The notes beneath the pieces are model-generated. The model made no database searches. It was not told where the DNA came from and saw nothing but the letters and a program-made list of their open reading frames with translations. From Chryseobacterium sp. 7 (GTDB taxonomy: Bacteria > Bacteroidota > Bacteroidia > Flavobacteriales > Weeksellaceae), in NCBI RefSeq assembly GCF_003663845.1, contig NZ_RCCA01000001.1, positions 4,154,001 to 4,218,000 of the forward strand: DNA of 64,000 nucleotides, read 5' to 3'. This document shows positions 1 to 8,588 of this stretch, in pieces (within the stretch, counting starts at the first letter, position 1; each line of letters opens with the position of its first letter). Position numbers and translations under genes: made by a program.

Positions 1-254
1 CTGATGACAGTAAATATGTAACCATCAAGTCTCCAATGATTGGTACTTTCTATAGAAAACCATCTCCTGATAAAGATGTATTTGCAAATGTAGGTGACGA
101 AGTTTCTGTTGGTAAAGTAGTTTGCGTTATTGAAGCAATGAAACTATTCAACCAGATTGAATCTGAAATCAGTGGAAAAATCGTTAAGATTTTAGTTGAC
201 GATGCTACTCCTGTAGAGTATGACCAACCTTTATTCTTAGTAGATCCATCTTAA
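1..254 (+). CDS. accB: Biotin carboxyl carrier protein of acetyl-CoA carboxylase, 3' part
   Basis: C-terminal part of AccB, the protein that carries the biotin shuttled between biotin carboxylase and carboxyltransferase in the first step of fatty-acid synthesis. The frame is open from position 3 through the left window edge, so the gene begins outside. The biotinylation motif EAMK is present, with the acceptor lysine at codon 141-143, inside a lipoyl/biotinyl fold that starts near the visible SPMIGTF. An internal ATG at 36 is not the real start because homologous-looking sequence (VTIKSPMIG) continues upstream. accC follows 98 bases later on the same strand, the usual accB-accC pair. Confidence 0.95.
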   Translation, partial: DDSKYVTIKSPMIGTFYRKPSPDKDVFANVGDEVSVGKVVCVIEAMKLFNQIESEISGKIVKILVDDATPVEYDQPLFLVDPS

Positions 255-262
255 TTTCGAAG

Positions 263-342
263 TTAGATGTTAGACATTAGATGTTAGATTAAATTCTACA
301 TTAAAATAACATTATCTAATTTTCAAATTATCTAATTTTCAA
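263..342 (+). repeat. Two short tandem repeats in the accB-accC gap
   Basis: The 12-mer TTAGATGTTAGA occurs at 263-274 and 277-288. A perfect 16-base tandem, ATTATCTAATTTTCAA, occupies 311-326 and 327-342. The unit cores TTAGAT and ATCTAA are reverse complements, so the block could fold. It lies inside the accB-accC transcript just before the accC start. Confidence 0.85.
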
Positions 343-352
343 ATTGAAGAAG

Positions 353-1708
353 ATGTTCAAAAAAATATTAATAGCCAATCGTGGCGAAATTGCAATGCGT
401 ATTTTACGTACTTGTAAAGAAATGGGGATCAAAACCGTTGCAGTATATTCTACTGCTGATAAAGACAGTCTTCACGTAAGATTTGCTGACGAAGCGGTAT
501 GTATTGGCCCTGCAATGAGTAAAGACTCATATCTTAAAATCCCTAACATTATTGCTGCTGCGGAAATTACCAATGCTGATGCCATTCACCCAGGTTACGG
601 ATTCTTATCTGAAAATGCTAACTTCTCAAGAATCTGCCAGAAGAACGGGATCAAATTTATTGGTGCTTCTCCTGAACAGATTGAAAAAATGGGAGATAAA
701 GCGAATGCTAAAGCTACCATGAAAGCAGCTGGTGTACCATGTGTACCAGGTTCTGACGGATTAATCGAATCTTATGAGCATGCTGTAAAAGTAGCTGAAG
801 AAACAGGATACCCTGTAATGATTAAAGCTACTGCCGGTGGTGGTGGAAAAGGGATGAGAGCCGTTTGGAAAGCTGAAGACCTTAAAGATCACTGGGAGTC
901 TGCCATTCAGGAAGCTGTAGCTGCCTTTGGAAATGGAGGTATGTATATGGAAAAACTGATTGAAGAACCTAGACACATCGAAATTCAGGTTGCTGGTGAC
1001 CAATTTGGTAAAGCTTGCCACCTTTCAGAAAGAGACTGTTCTGTACAGAGAAGAAACCAGAAACTAACTGAAGAAACACCTTCTCCGTTCATGACAGATG
1101 AACTTCGTGAGAAAATGGGTGACGCTGCTGTAAAAGCTGCTGAATTTATTGGGTATGAAGGTGTAGGAACTATCGAATTCCTTGTAGACAAGCACAGAAA
1201 TTTCTATTTCATGGAAATGAATACAAGAATCCAGGTAGAGCACCCTATTACGGAACAGGTAATTGATTATGACCTGATCAGAGAACAAATTCTTCTTGCT
1301 GCAGGAACTCCTATCTCAGGAATCAACTACTACCCGAAATTGCACTCAATCGAGTGTAGAATTAACGCAGAAGATCCTTATGCAGACTTCAGACCGTCTC
1401 CGGGAAAAATTACAGGATTAAACATCCCTGGTGGACACGGAATCAGAGTAGATACGCACGTGTATTCCGGATACAGTATCCCTTCTAACTACGACTCTAT
1501 GATTGCTAAGCTTATCACTACGGCTCAGACCCGTGAAGAAGCTATTGCTAAAATGAGACGTGCCCTTGAGGAATTCTATATTGAAGGAGTAAAAACTACC
1601 ATTCCTTTCCACAGACAGCTGATGGATAATGAAGATTATCTTGCAGGAAACTATACTACAAAATTCATGGAAGATTTTGTAATGGATAGAAAATATGATA
1701 ATCACTAA
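353..1708 (+). CDS. accC: Acetyl-CoA carboxylase, biotin carboxylase subunit
   Basis: Carboxylates the biotin on AccB using ATP and bicarbonate. The product of about 451 residues has the usual length. It opens with KILIANRGEIA, has the ATP-grasp glycine loop GGGGKGMR at residues 162-169, and carries EMNTRIQVEHPITE with catalytic Glu and Arg residues. I chose the ATG at 353 (MFKKILIANRG), which matches the family; an in-frame TTG at 344 would add three residues and sits next to a 16-base tandem repeat. Likely co-transcribed with accB. A strong terminator follows. accA is 15 kb away in its own unit and accD is not in the window. Confidence 0.97.
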   Translation: MFKKILIANRGEIAMRILRTCKEMGIKTVAVYSTADKDSLHVRFADEAVCIGPAMSKDSYLKIPNIIAAAEITNADAIHPGYGFLSENANFSRICQKNGIKFIGASPEQIEKMGDKANAKATMKAAGVPCVPGSDGLIESYEHAVKVAEETGYPVMIKATAGGGGKGMRAVWKAEDLKDHWESAIQEAVAAFGNGGMYMEKLIEEPRHIEIQVAGDQFGKACHLSERDCSVQRRNQKLTEETPSPFMTDELREKMGDAAVKAAEFIGYEGVGTIEFLVDKHRNFYFMEMNTRIQVEHPITEQVIDYDLIREQILLAAGTPISGINYYPKLHSIECRINAEDPYADFRPSPGKITGLNIPGGHGIRVDTHVYSGYSIPSNYDSMIAKLITTAQTREEAIAKMRRALEEFYIEGVKTTIPFHRQLMDNEDYLAGNYTTKFMEDFVMDRKYDNH

Positions 1709-1730
1709 GATTATTTAAAAATATATAATG

Positions 1731-1763
1731 AAGCTGCCTCTTTTTGAGGCAGCTTTTATTTTT
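1731..1763 (+). terminator. Rho-independent terminator of accBC
   Basis: Perfect 10-bp stem AAGCTGCCTC/GAGGCAGCTT around a T5 loop, followed by TTATTTTT. Confidence 0.92.
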
Positions 1764-2014
1764 GGTCATCAATACAGAATCCGTTCAGATTAAATATTAT
1801 AAAGATAACTGGAACGCTCCAATATCTTTCGTTAATAAAAATTAATCAAGAAACGGAAAATAAAAAACCCGCCATAAGAAAGATATAATACCTAAAAAAC
1901 TATCTGTCTACAAAGAAAATATTTTCTAATACGACATGATTACACCCAAAATTTACTTCAAATATATCCCAAAACCCTATTGTGCATTTGTTCATGTATA
2001 TCATTAATATTGTG
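1764..2014. other. Intergenic spacer before rocD
   Basis: AT-rich stretch between the accC terminator and the rocD promoter. No coding-like frame, RNA gene or repeat was recognised. Confidence 0.6.
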
Positions 2015-2022
2015 TAATTTTG
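2015..2022 (+). promoter_or_regulatory. -7 box of the rocD/glycan cluster promoter
   Basis: TAATTTTG matches TAnnTTTG. A TTTG at 1987-1990 could be the -33 element, though the 24-base spacer is long. The start codon lies 17 bases downstream. Confidence 0.6.
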
Positions 2023-2039
2023 TTGAAAATCAAAAAAAT

Positions 2040-3287
2040 ATGTCAACAGCAGAACAAACAAAAAACTCACAGTATTTTATTGACCTTGAAGACAAACACG
2101 GAGCACACAATTACCACCCTCTTCCAGTAGTTCTGGATCGTGGAGAAGGTGTTTTCGTTTGGGATGTTGAGGGCAAAAGGTATTATGATTTTCTTTCAGC
2201 ATATTCTGCCGTGAACCAGGGGCACTCCCACCCTAAAATTGTAGGAGCTTTGGTAGAGCAGGCTCAAAAACTTGCTTTAACTTCAAGAGCATTCTACAAT
2301 TCCAAATTAGGAGAATACGAACAGAAAATAACAACTCTTTTCGGATTTGATAAAGTTTTACCCATGAACTCCGGAGCGGAAGCTGTGGAAACGGCTGTAA
2401 AACTTGCCAGAAAATGGAGTTATGAAGTAAAAGGAATTGCAGAAAACGCAGCAAAAATTATCGTTTGTGAAAACAACTTCCATGGAAGAACCACAACCAT
2501 TGTTTCTTTCTCTAATGATCCGGATGCTAATCAAAACTACGGACCTTTTACTCCTGGATTTATCAAAATTCCTTATAACGATATTGCAGCTTTGGAAGAT
2601 GTTCTTAACAGAGAAGCAGGAAATATTGCAGCATTCCTTGTAGAACCTATTCAGGGAGAAGCAGGAGTATATGTTCCGGATGAAAACTTCCTTAAAAACG
2701 CCTCTGAACTATGTAAAAAACACAACGTTCTTTTCATTGCGGATGAAGTTCAGACGGGTATCGCAAGAACAGGAAGACTGATTGCCTGCCACCACGAAGA
2801 CGTACAGCCGGATATTTTGATTTTAGGTAAAGCCCTTTCCGGAGGAATGTACCCTGTATCTGCTGTTTTAGCAAATGACAACATCATGAATGTTATTAAG
2901 CCTGGGCAACATGGTTCAACATTCGGAGGAAACCCTATTGCATGTGCAGTAGCCGTAGCAGCACTGGATGTAGTAGCAGACGAAAAACTATCTGAAAGAG
3001 CTGAAGAATTAGGAAAGCTTTTCAGAGCTGAAATTGAGAAGCTGATAGAAAAGACAGACCTTATTACCAAAGTAAGAGGAAAAGGACTTTTAAATGCTAT
3101 CCTTATCAACGACACACCTGACAGTTCTACCGCATGGAATCTTTGCCTGCAATTAAAAGAAAACGGACTTCTGGCAAAACCTACACATGGTAATATCATC
3201 AGACTGGCACCGCCATTGGTAATTACTGAAGAGCAGCTACTGGATTGCGTGAAGATTATTGAAAAGACTATTCTCGAGTACAAATAA
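2040..3287 (+). CDS. rocD: Ornithine--oxo-acid aminotransferase
   Basis: PLP-dependent class III aminotransferase converting ornithine and 2-oxoglutarate to glutamate semialdehyde and glutamate. The 415 residues from ATG 2040 (MSTAEQTKNSQYF) fit the family. NSGAEAVETAVKLAR, FHGRT, the aspartate motif IADEVQTG and the PLP-lysine context ILGKALSGGMYPVSAV are all visible. An upstream in-frame start at 1980 would place 20 residues across the promoter box at 2015-2022, so it was rejected. The stop codon abuts the ATG of the next gene, a glycosyltransferase, so this amino-acid catabolic gene seems to head the glycan transcript. There is no obvious biochemical link. Confidence 0.95.
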   Translation: MSTAEQTKNSQYFIDLEDKHGAHNYHPLPVVLDRGEGVFVWDVEGKRYYDFLSAYSAVNQGHSHPKIVGALVEQAQKLALTSRAFYNSKLGEYEQKITTLFGFDKVLPMNSGAEAVETAVKLARKWSYEVKGIAENAAKIIVCENNFHGRTTTIVSFSNDPDANQNYGPFTPGFIKIPYNDIAALEDVLNREAGNIAAFLVEPIQGEAGVYVPDENFLKNASELCKKHNVLFIADEVQTGIARTGRLIACHHEDVQPDILILGKALSGGMYPVSAVLANDNIMNVIKPGQHGSTFGGNPIACAVAVAALDVVADEKLSERAEELGKLFRAEIEKLIEKTDLITKVRGKGLLNAILINDTPDSSTAWNLCLQLKENGLLAKPTHGNIIRLAPPLVITEEQLLDCVKIIEKTILEYK

Positions 3288-4076
3288 ATGGCTCTTTCCC
3301 TTGCAATCATTACTTATAATGAAGAAGAAAACATCGTAAGGCTATTAAACTCTCTGGCAGACACAGCGGATGAAATTATTATTGTTGATAGCTTTTCTAC
3401 AGATAAGACCAAAGAAATTTGCACTCAGCAATATCCTCAGGTAAAATTCTTTGAGAAAAAATTTAATGGGTATGGTGAACAAAAAAACCATGCCCTTAAT
3501 TTATGCTCTCATGAATGGGTTCTGTTTCTGGATGCCGACGAAGTTCCTGATGAAGATATGAAAAGATCTATAAAGAAAATTATTTCTACAGAAAATACGG
3601 AATTCAATGTGTATGATGCAAAATTCAATAACCATCTTGGGATACACCTGATCAAATACGGAGGCTGGGGAAATGTGTACCGTGAAAGACTTTTCAGAAA
3701 AAAATACGTCAAATATTCTGATGATAAAGTACACGAATTTTTGATTACCGATCAGAAATCCGGACTTCTGGAAGGAAATCTGGATCACTACACCTATAAA
3801 AGCATTCACCATCATGTCTCAAAAATCAATAAATATTCTGATATGATGGCAGAAAAGATGTTTGAAAGAGGAAAAAAAATCAATAGATTCAAAATCATTG
3901 TAAGTCCTATTTTTGAATTTATCAAAGTATTCATCTTCAAACGAGGCTTTCTTGACGGATTTCCCGGATTTTACATTGCCAAAACGATGTCTTATTACAC
4001 TTTTTTAAAATATATTAAACTGTATGAAAAAATAAGACTGGTGAAAATGGAAATAGAAAAAAATAGAATAAAATAG
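3288..4076 (+). CDS. GT2 family glycosyltransferase (WaaE/KdtX-like)
   Basis: GT-A fold sugar transferase, probably adding a hexose to LPS core or a similar surface glycan on the cytoplasmic side of the membrane. The N-terminus LAIITYNEEENI binds the nucleotide sugar, VDSFSTDKT is typical of the WaaE-like subgroup, and the metal-binding DADE is at residues 82-85. The C-terminal part has the HHH/basic stretch common in this group and no clear membrane span. The ATG follows directly on the rocD stop, and the next gene starts 1 base after this one ends. It is a paralogue of the gene at 4897. Sugar specificity cannot be read from sequence. Confidence 0.88.
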   Translation: MALSLAIITYNEEENIVRLLNSLADTADEIIIVDSFSTDKTKEICTQQYPQVKFFEKKFNGYGEQKNHALNLCSHEWVLFLDADEVPDEDMKRSIKKIISTENTEFNVYDAKFNNHLGIHLIKYGGWGNVYRERLFRKKYVKYSDDKVHEFLITDQKSGLLEGNLDHYTYKSIHHHVSKINKYSDMMAEKMFERGKKINRFKIIVSPIFEFIKVFIFKRGFLDGFPGFYIAKTMSYYTFLKYIKLYEKIRLVKMEIEKNRIK

Positions 4077-4077
4077 C

Positions 4078-4842
4078 ATGATTCTGTGTCTTATTCCTGT
4101 TGTATCGGCGGTATTTATCGCCATCTATTTCCGTCTCTATCTATTGGCTTTTCCGCATAACAAACTGATTATTCTTATGTACCATCAGATTGAAAAAGAA
4201 AGCCATGAAGATCTTACAGTAAGCTTAAAGAACCTTGAACAGCAGTTTTCATATCTAAGCCGTAAAAAATACACTTGCCGGTTCTTTTCAGAACTTACTA
4301 CTTCTGCTAAAAAGAATATCATCATCACGTTTGATGACGGCTACAGAAATAACCTTGAATACCTGCCTTCTTTACTGGAAAAATACAGTCTGAAGGCCAC
4401 TATTTTTATCCCCACAGGATTCATAGAAAACGGATATAAAAATTATCATATGATGACCTTTGATGAAATCAGAAGCCTGGATAAAAAATATTTTGAAATT
4501 GCTCTTCATACCCACGCCCATGAAAGCCTGAAAACCAGACATTTCGACCTTATAGAAAAAGATCTAGAAAAGAATATGCAAATTCTTGATGCCCACAGCA
4601 TAGCTTACTCAAAGGTTTTGGCATATCCTTATGGCAAATATCCCAATAAAGGAAAAGAAAAATCTGCTTTTTTTTCTGTTTTAAAAAAAATAGGAATTGA
4701 TTTTGCAGTAAGAATTGGAAATAGAGTTAATTACTACCCAACCCGGCATCCATACGAACTATGCAGAGTTGATATAAAAGGCAAAGATTCGATAATAAAG
4801 TTCAAATTAAAACTTATCTTTGGAAGATTAAAACTATTTTAA
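4078..4842 (+). CDS. Polysaccharide deacetylase (NodB-type) family protein
   Basis: Metal-dependent N- or O-deacetylase, likely acting on a sugar of the glycan built by this cluster. One N-terminal hydrophobic segment (residues 1-22) should anchor it, with the catalytic domain probably facing the periplasm. The NodB motif 1 TFDDGYRN is at residues 84-91 (catalytic Asp86, metal Asp87) and HTHAH at 144-148 supplies the metal histidines. YPYGKYP later resembles motif 3. It starts 1 base after the preceding glycosyltransferase, so the two are likely translated together. Confidence 0.85.
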   Translation: MILCLIPVVSAVFIAIYFRLYLLAFPHNKLIILMYHQIEKESHEDLTVSLKNLEQQFSYLSRKKYTCRFFSELTTSAKKNIIITFDDGYRNNLEYLPSLLEKYSLKATIFIPTGFIENGYKNYHMMTFDEIRSLDKKYFEIALHTHAHESLKTRHFDLIEKDLEKNMQILDAHSIAYSKVLAYPYGKYPNKGKEKSAFFSVLKKIGIDFAVRIGNRVNYYPTRHPYELCRVDIKGKDSIIKFKLKLIFGRLKLF

Positions 4843-4896
4843 AAAACAATTTTAAAGGGGTATTTTACGTACTTCTCTATCAAACAACCCGTTGTG

Positions 4897-5643
4897 ATGA
4901 ATATAAGTGGTTTAATCATAACATATAATGAGGAAAAAAATATACAGGATGTTCTGGAGTCTTTTGATTTCTGTGATGAAATAATAGTAGTAGACTCTTT
5001 TAGTACGGACAAAACTGTAGAAATTGCAAAGAAATTCTCTAATGTAAAAGTGATTCAAAATAAATTTGAAGACTTTACAAAGCAAAGAAATTTAGCTCTG
5101 GATGCTGCAAAAAATGACTGGGTATTATTTTTGGATGGTGACGAAAGAATTACCCCGGCACTGAAACAGGAAATCATTAATGAGCTGAATAAACCCGGGC
5201 AAAAGGATGCCTACTTTTTTTACAGGAAGTTCTTTTTTGCTCAGAAACCGATTCAGTTTTCAGGAACACAGGGAGATAAAAACTTCAGACTGTTCAGAAA
5301 ATCGAAGGCCAGATATATGGCGGAAAAAAAAGTACACGAAACTCTGGAAGTTAACGGAAGCATTGGGATTTTAAAAAATAAATTACTACATTACTCCGTT
5401 TCAGATTATGAATCTTATAGAAAAAAAATGATTCATTACGGAGTTTTAAAGGGGAAAGAACTGGCTGCAAAAGGGAAAAAGTACAGTGTTTTAGTTCAAT
5501 ATCTTAAAACAGCTTTTAAATTCTTTAAAGCCTACATAATGAGATTAGGTGTTTTAGACGGAAAAGAAGGATATCAGTTATCTTATCTGCAGTCTTTAAG
5601 CGTTTACGAAACCTATGAATCATTAAAAAAAGAGCAAAATTAG
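4897..5643 (+). CDS. GT2 family glycosyltransferase (WaaE/KdtX-like)
   Basis: Second WaaE-like GT2 of the cluster. It shares GLIITYNEEKNI, IVVDSFSTDKTVEIA and the DGDE metal motif (residues 80-83) with the gene at 3288, and both have the Q(K/R)N(H/L)AL helix before the DxD. The ATG at 4897 is used; a GTG one codon upstream is less likely. A 54-base gap to the deacetylase gene holds no terminator or clear promoter. Probably transfers a hexose to the growing oligosaccharide at the inner face of the inner membrane. Confidence 0.88.
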   Translation: MNISGLIITYNEEKNIQDVLESFDFCDEIIVVDSFSTDKTVEIAKKFSNVKVIQNKFEDFTKQRNLALDAAKNDWVLFLDGDERITPALKQEIINELNKPGQKDAYFFYRKFFFAQKPIQFSGTQGDKNFRLFRKSKARYMAEKKVHETLEVNGSIGILKNKLLHYSVSDYESYRKKMIHYGVLKGKELAAKGKKYSVLVQYLKTAFKFFKAYIMRLGVLDGKEGYQLSYLQSLSVYETYESLKKEQN

Positions 5644-5647
5644 TTGA

Positions 5648-6628
5648 ATGAAGATTTGCGTTATTAGTTTTGATTTTTGGGGATACGACGAGCATATTGT
5701 GGAAACATTGTGTAGAAAAGGTATTGATGCTCATCATATAAGAATGGGATCTGTAACACATTCTAACTTCAGTGAGCGAGCTACCAATGCTGTAAGCAAA
5801 ATCTTTCTTAATAAAAATTTAAAAACAGAAAAGAGACAAAAATTTGTTTTAGAATCTCTGGAGAAACTAGGACATCAGGATCAGATTCTGGTATTGAATC
5901 CTGATACTTTTGATTTGTCTACCCTTGAAAAAATAAGGGAATATTCTGATCGTCTTATTACTTATCTTTATGATAGTCTGGACAGGGTGCCTGTAGAAAA
6001 AGAAAAACTGAATCTTTTTGATAAAATACTTTCTTTCGATATTGCAGACGTTCAAAAATATAATTTTGAAAAGCTCACCAATTATATCTACCTTCCACAC
6101 CTTTGCAGTAAACAGCAAAAACCGAAAATGGATCTTTTTTATATTACATCTTATGATAATAAAAGAGTTGCATTTATAAAACTACTTACAAAAAGGCTGC
6201 TTGAGGTAAATTTAAAATTCCAGATTATTGTTATTGGTAAAAAAGGATGGAAGCACCAGCTTAAGAATATTTTTATTAAAGTACCGGAAAACCTTCATAT
6301 CATTTTCAGTATCAAAAAAATTAGCCACAAAAAACTTCCGGAATTCTATAAAAATTCCAGAGCTTTGCTGGATCTTACCCGTGAAAACCAATATGGTTTG
6401 AGTTTCAGGGTTTTTGAAGCTATGGCTTTAGAAAAAAAGATCATAACAGATAATGAATTTATTAAGAACTATGATTTTTATAATCCCAATAATATACTGG
6501 TCCTAAATGACACCTGTAGTAATCTGGATAAGTCATTCTTTGAAATTCCTTATGAAAAAATTTCTGATGAAGTTTATAATTATTACACACTCAATCAATG
6601 GGTAGAAAGAGTTTTTCAATTACCCTAA
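5648..6628 (+). CDS. CgeB-like putative glycosyltransferase, copy 1
   Basis: About 326 residues, no signal peptide. It resembles the CgeB/GT-B proteins found in surface-glycan clusters: ITYLYDSLDR, LFDKILSFDIADVQKYNF and YGLSFRVFEAMALEKKIIT are in the expected order, the last being the usual nucleotide-sugar site region with E-x7-E spacing. It is clearly paralogous to the gene at 7636 (see there). Base composition is noticeably lower in G+C than accC, gltX or the ribosomal genes. Exact reaction unknown; most likely a sugar transferase of the same glycan pathway. Confidence 0.65.
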   Translation: MKICVISFDFWGYDEHIVETLCRKGIDAHHIRMGSVTHSNFSERATNAVSKIFLNKNLKTEKRQKFVLESLEKLGHQDQILVLNPDTFDLSTLEKIREYSDRLITYLYDSLDRVPVEKEKLNLFDKILSFDIADVQKYNFEKLTNYIYLPHLCSKQQKPKMDLFYITSYDNKRVAFIKLLTKRLLEVNLKFQIIVIGKKGWKHQLKNIFIKVPENLHIIFSIKKISHKKLPEFYKNSRALLDLTRENQYGLSFRVFEAMALEKKIITDNEFIKNYDFYNPNNILVLNDTCSNLDKSFFEIPYEKISDEVYNYYTLNQWVERVFQLP

Positions 6629-6649
6629 ATATATTGTGACCTAAAAATC

Positions 6650-7639
6650 ATGCTTACACATACAGATCAATCAAAAATAATCATATTTTGTCCTCCAAAT
6701 AGTGTTACCGGAGGTCCCGAAGCTTTGCATCAACTTGCTGATAAGCTCTATCACCTGGGAATTAAAAATGTTTTTATGCATTATATTCCTCAAAGAAAAA
6801 ATGCAAAACCTGTTAATTATAATGTTTATGCTACAACAGAAATTGAAATTGTAGAAGATAAGCCTGAAAATATTCTGATCATCCCGGAATCTATGACTTT
6901 CCTGATAAAAAAATACCCTGAAAGCCAAAAAGTAATATGGTGGTTAAGTGTAGATTTTTATAAAATTTTAATGGATCACAGAATAAGACGACAAAGTTTC
7001 TTCACTAAGTTATTCTATAAACAAAACGATAAAGAATATCATTTTGAACATTTACCCAATGTGTTTCAATGGGCTCAGTCTTACAGGTCTTCCATCTATA
7101 TAAAAGATCATGGTATTCCTGCCAGCCAGATAGATTTTGTCTGTGATTATATTAATCCGAGCTTTTTAAAGAATACGGATAGAATAGAAAAAGATCTTTC
7201 TAACAAAACTATTTTATACAATCCGAGAAAAGGAAAAAAAGAGGTCTCTGAATTGATTAAGAATTCTCCGGAGTTGCAATGGATTCCTGTACAGAATATG
7301 AATGCCGACCAAATTAAAGATTTGATGGCAAAATCATTATTATATGTAGATTTTGGAGAAAACCCGGGAAGAGATAAAATGCTGAGAGAATCTGTATCTC
7401 AGGATTGCTGTATTATTTCCGGAAAAAACGGATCTTCTGCATTTTATGAGGATTTGATGATTCCAGATGAATACAAATTCAATTTCACTGAAAAGGCAAT
7501 TCCCGAAATTATTGCAAAAATAAAAGAGGTTTTAAACCACTATCCTGATCATATTTCACAATTCAGCACCTATAAAAATATGGTTTTGAATGAAAAAATT
7601 GCATTTGAAAATAAGCTGAAAGAAATATTTAAAAAATGA
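6650..7639 (+). CDS. Putative glycosyltransferase of unknown family
   Basis: 329 residues, soluble. The N-terminus (IIIFCPPNSVTGGPEALHQLADKL) looks like the first Rossmann half of a GT-B enzyme, with the GGPE loop often seen at the acceptor side. Later, DFGENPGRDKMLRESVSQDCCIIS resembles the C-terminal half of uncharacterised cell-wall glycan proteins. It lies between the two CgeB-like paralogues and overlaps the next gene by 4 bases (ATGA), which supports translational coupling. No assignable donor or acceptor. Confidence 0.6.
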   Translation: MLTHTDQSKIIIFCPPNSVTGGPEALHQLADKLYHLGIKNVFMHYIPQRKNAKPVNYNVYATTEIEIVEDKPENILIIPESMTFLIKKYPESQKVIWWLSVDFYKILMDHRIRRQSFFTKLFYKQNDKEYHFEHLPNVFQWAQSYRSSIYIKDHGIPASQIDFVCDYINPSFLKNTDRIEKDLSNKTILYNPRKGKKEVSELIKNSPELQWIPVQNMNADQIKDLMAKSLLYVDFGENPGRDKMLRESVSQDCCIISGKNGSSAFYEDLMIPDEYKFNFTEKAIPEIIAKIKEVLNHYPDHISQFSTYKNMVLNEKIAFENKLKEIFKK

Positions 7640-8583
7640 CGTCAAAGAAAATTACTTTAATTTACCCTTTTGCGTATGGTTATCTGGATTTTGTTGTTCA
7701 GGAGCTGAGTTCTCATCATAATATTGTGGTCACTGATATTAAAACAGATACTATAAAATATAAGTATCCCAATATTTTTGTAAAAGTCTGGAATGGCATT
7801 ACCAAATTATTTGGGAGTAACATAAAAAAGAAATATTTCAATCAGCAGATTCTAGACCGGATAAAAGAGAAGCAGGATATTATTTTTGTGATCAGACCGG
7901 ATATGCTGGATGATTCTTTGTTAAAACAATTAAAGAATAATACAGAGACATTTACAGCGTATTTATATGACAGCTGTAAAAAATTTCCGAGACAGCTTGA
8001 AATCACCCATTTTTTTGACGAAATTTACTCGTATGAAAAAGAGGACATTAAAAAATACAACTTTATTGAAACGTCTAATTTCATTTATGATGAGACCTTA
8101 GAGCCGGAAGAAATAAAGTATGACATTTTCAATGTTTCGTCTTACGATTCCAGAATTGATGAAATCAATGCGGTTTCAACAGCTTTGGCTGAAGGTGGAT
8201 TAAATATTTATTTTGTATTATTTTGGTATCAGAAATTGGAATATCCTCATTTAATTTCAACCACAAGATATCTTTCACTTGATGAAACCAAGAAATTGAT
8301 TGCCCAGTCTAAAGCAATGATTGACATTCAGAGAAAAGATCAGAAAGGATTATCTTTCAGAACGTTTGAAAGTTTAGGGTACAGAAAAAAACTCATTACA
8401 ACCAACACAGCAGTACAAGAATACGAATTTTATCACCCCAATAATATATTAATAATAGACAGCAACCATTTAAATACTGACAAGATTAAAAACTTTCTGA
8501 AGCTGGATTACCAGGAAATTTCTCAAGATATTATTGATAAATACAGTGTCCGAAACTTTACAAAGAAAATATTCAAATTATAA
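7636..8583 (+). CDS. CgeB-like putative glycosyltransferase, copy 2
   Basis: 315 residues; paralogue of the product at 5648. Shared landmarks are (T/A)YLYDS, FD(K/E)I-S(F/Y), D(V/I)-KYNF, (I/V)(T/S)SYD, (Q/D)-GLSFR(V/T)FE and (D/E)(F/Y)YxPNNIL(V/I), all in the same order and spacing. The copies are separated by one gene, so this looks like an old duplication inside the cluster. The ATG overlaps the preceding stop by 4 bases. Probably transfers a sugar to the surface glycan; specificity unknown. Confidence 0.65.
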   Translation: MTSKKITLIYPFAYGYLDFVVQELSSHHNIVVTDIKTDTIKYKYPNIFVKVWNGITKLFGSNIKKKYFNQQILDRIKEKQDIIFVIRPDMLDDSLLKQLKNNTETFTAYLYDSCKKFPRQLEITHFFDEIYSYEKEDIKKYNFIETSNFIYDETLEPEEIKYDIFNVSSYDSRIDEINAVSTALAEGGLNIYFVLFWYQKLEYPHLISTTRYLSLDETKKLIAQSKAMIDIQRKDQKGLSFRTFESLGYRKKLITTNTAVQEYEFYHPNNILIIDSNHLNTDKIKNFLKLDYQEISQDIIDKYSVRNFTKKIFKL

Positions 8584-8588
8584 AGATC

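Noticed and set aside
344..352. TTG as the accC start
   Set aside because: The ATG at 353 gives the family N-terminus MFKKILIANRGEIA; the TTG only adds three residues out of a repeat.
2750..3310. 186-residue open frame on the minus strand
   Set aside because: It lies entirely antisense to rocD, whose protein is a full-length recognisable family member. The antisense translation has no familiar motif.
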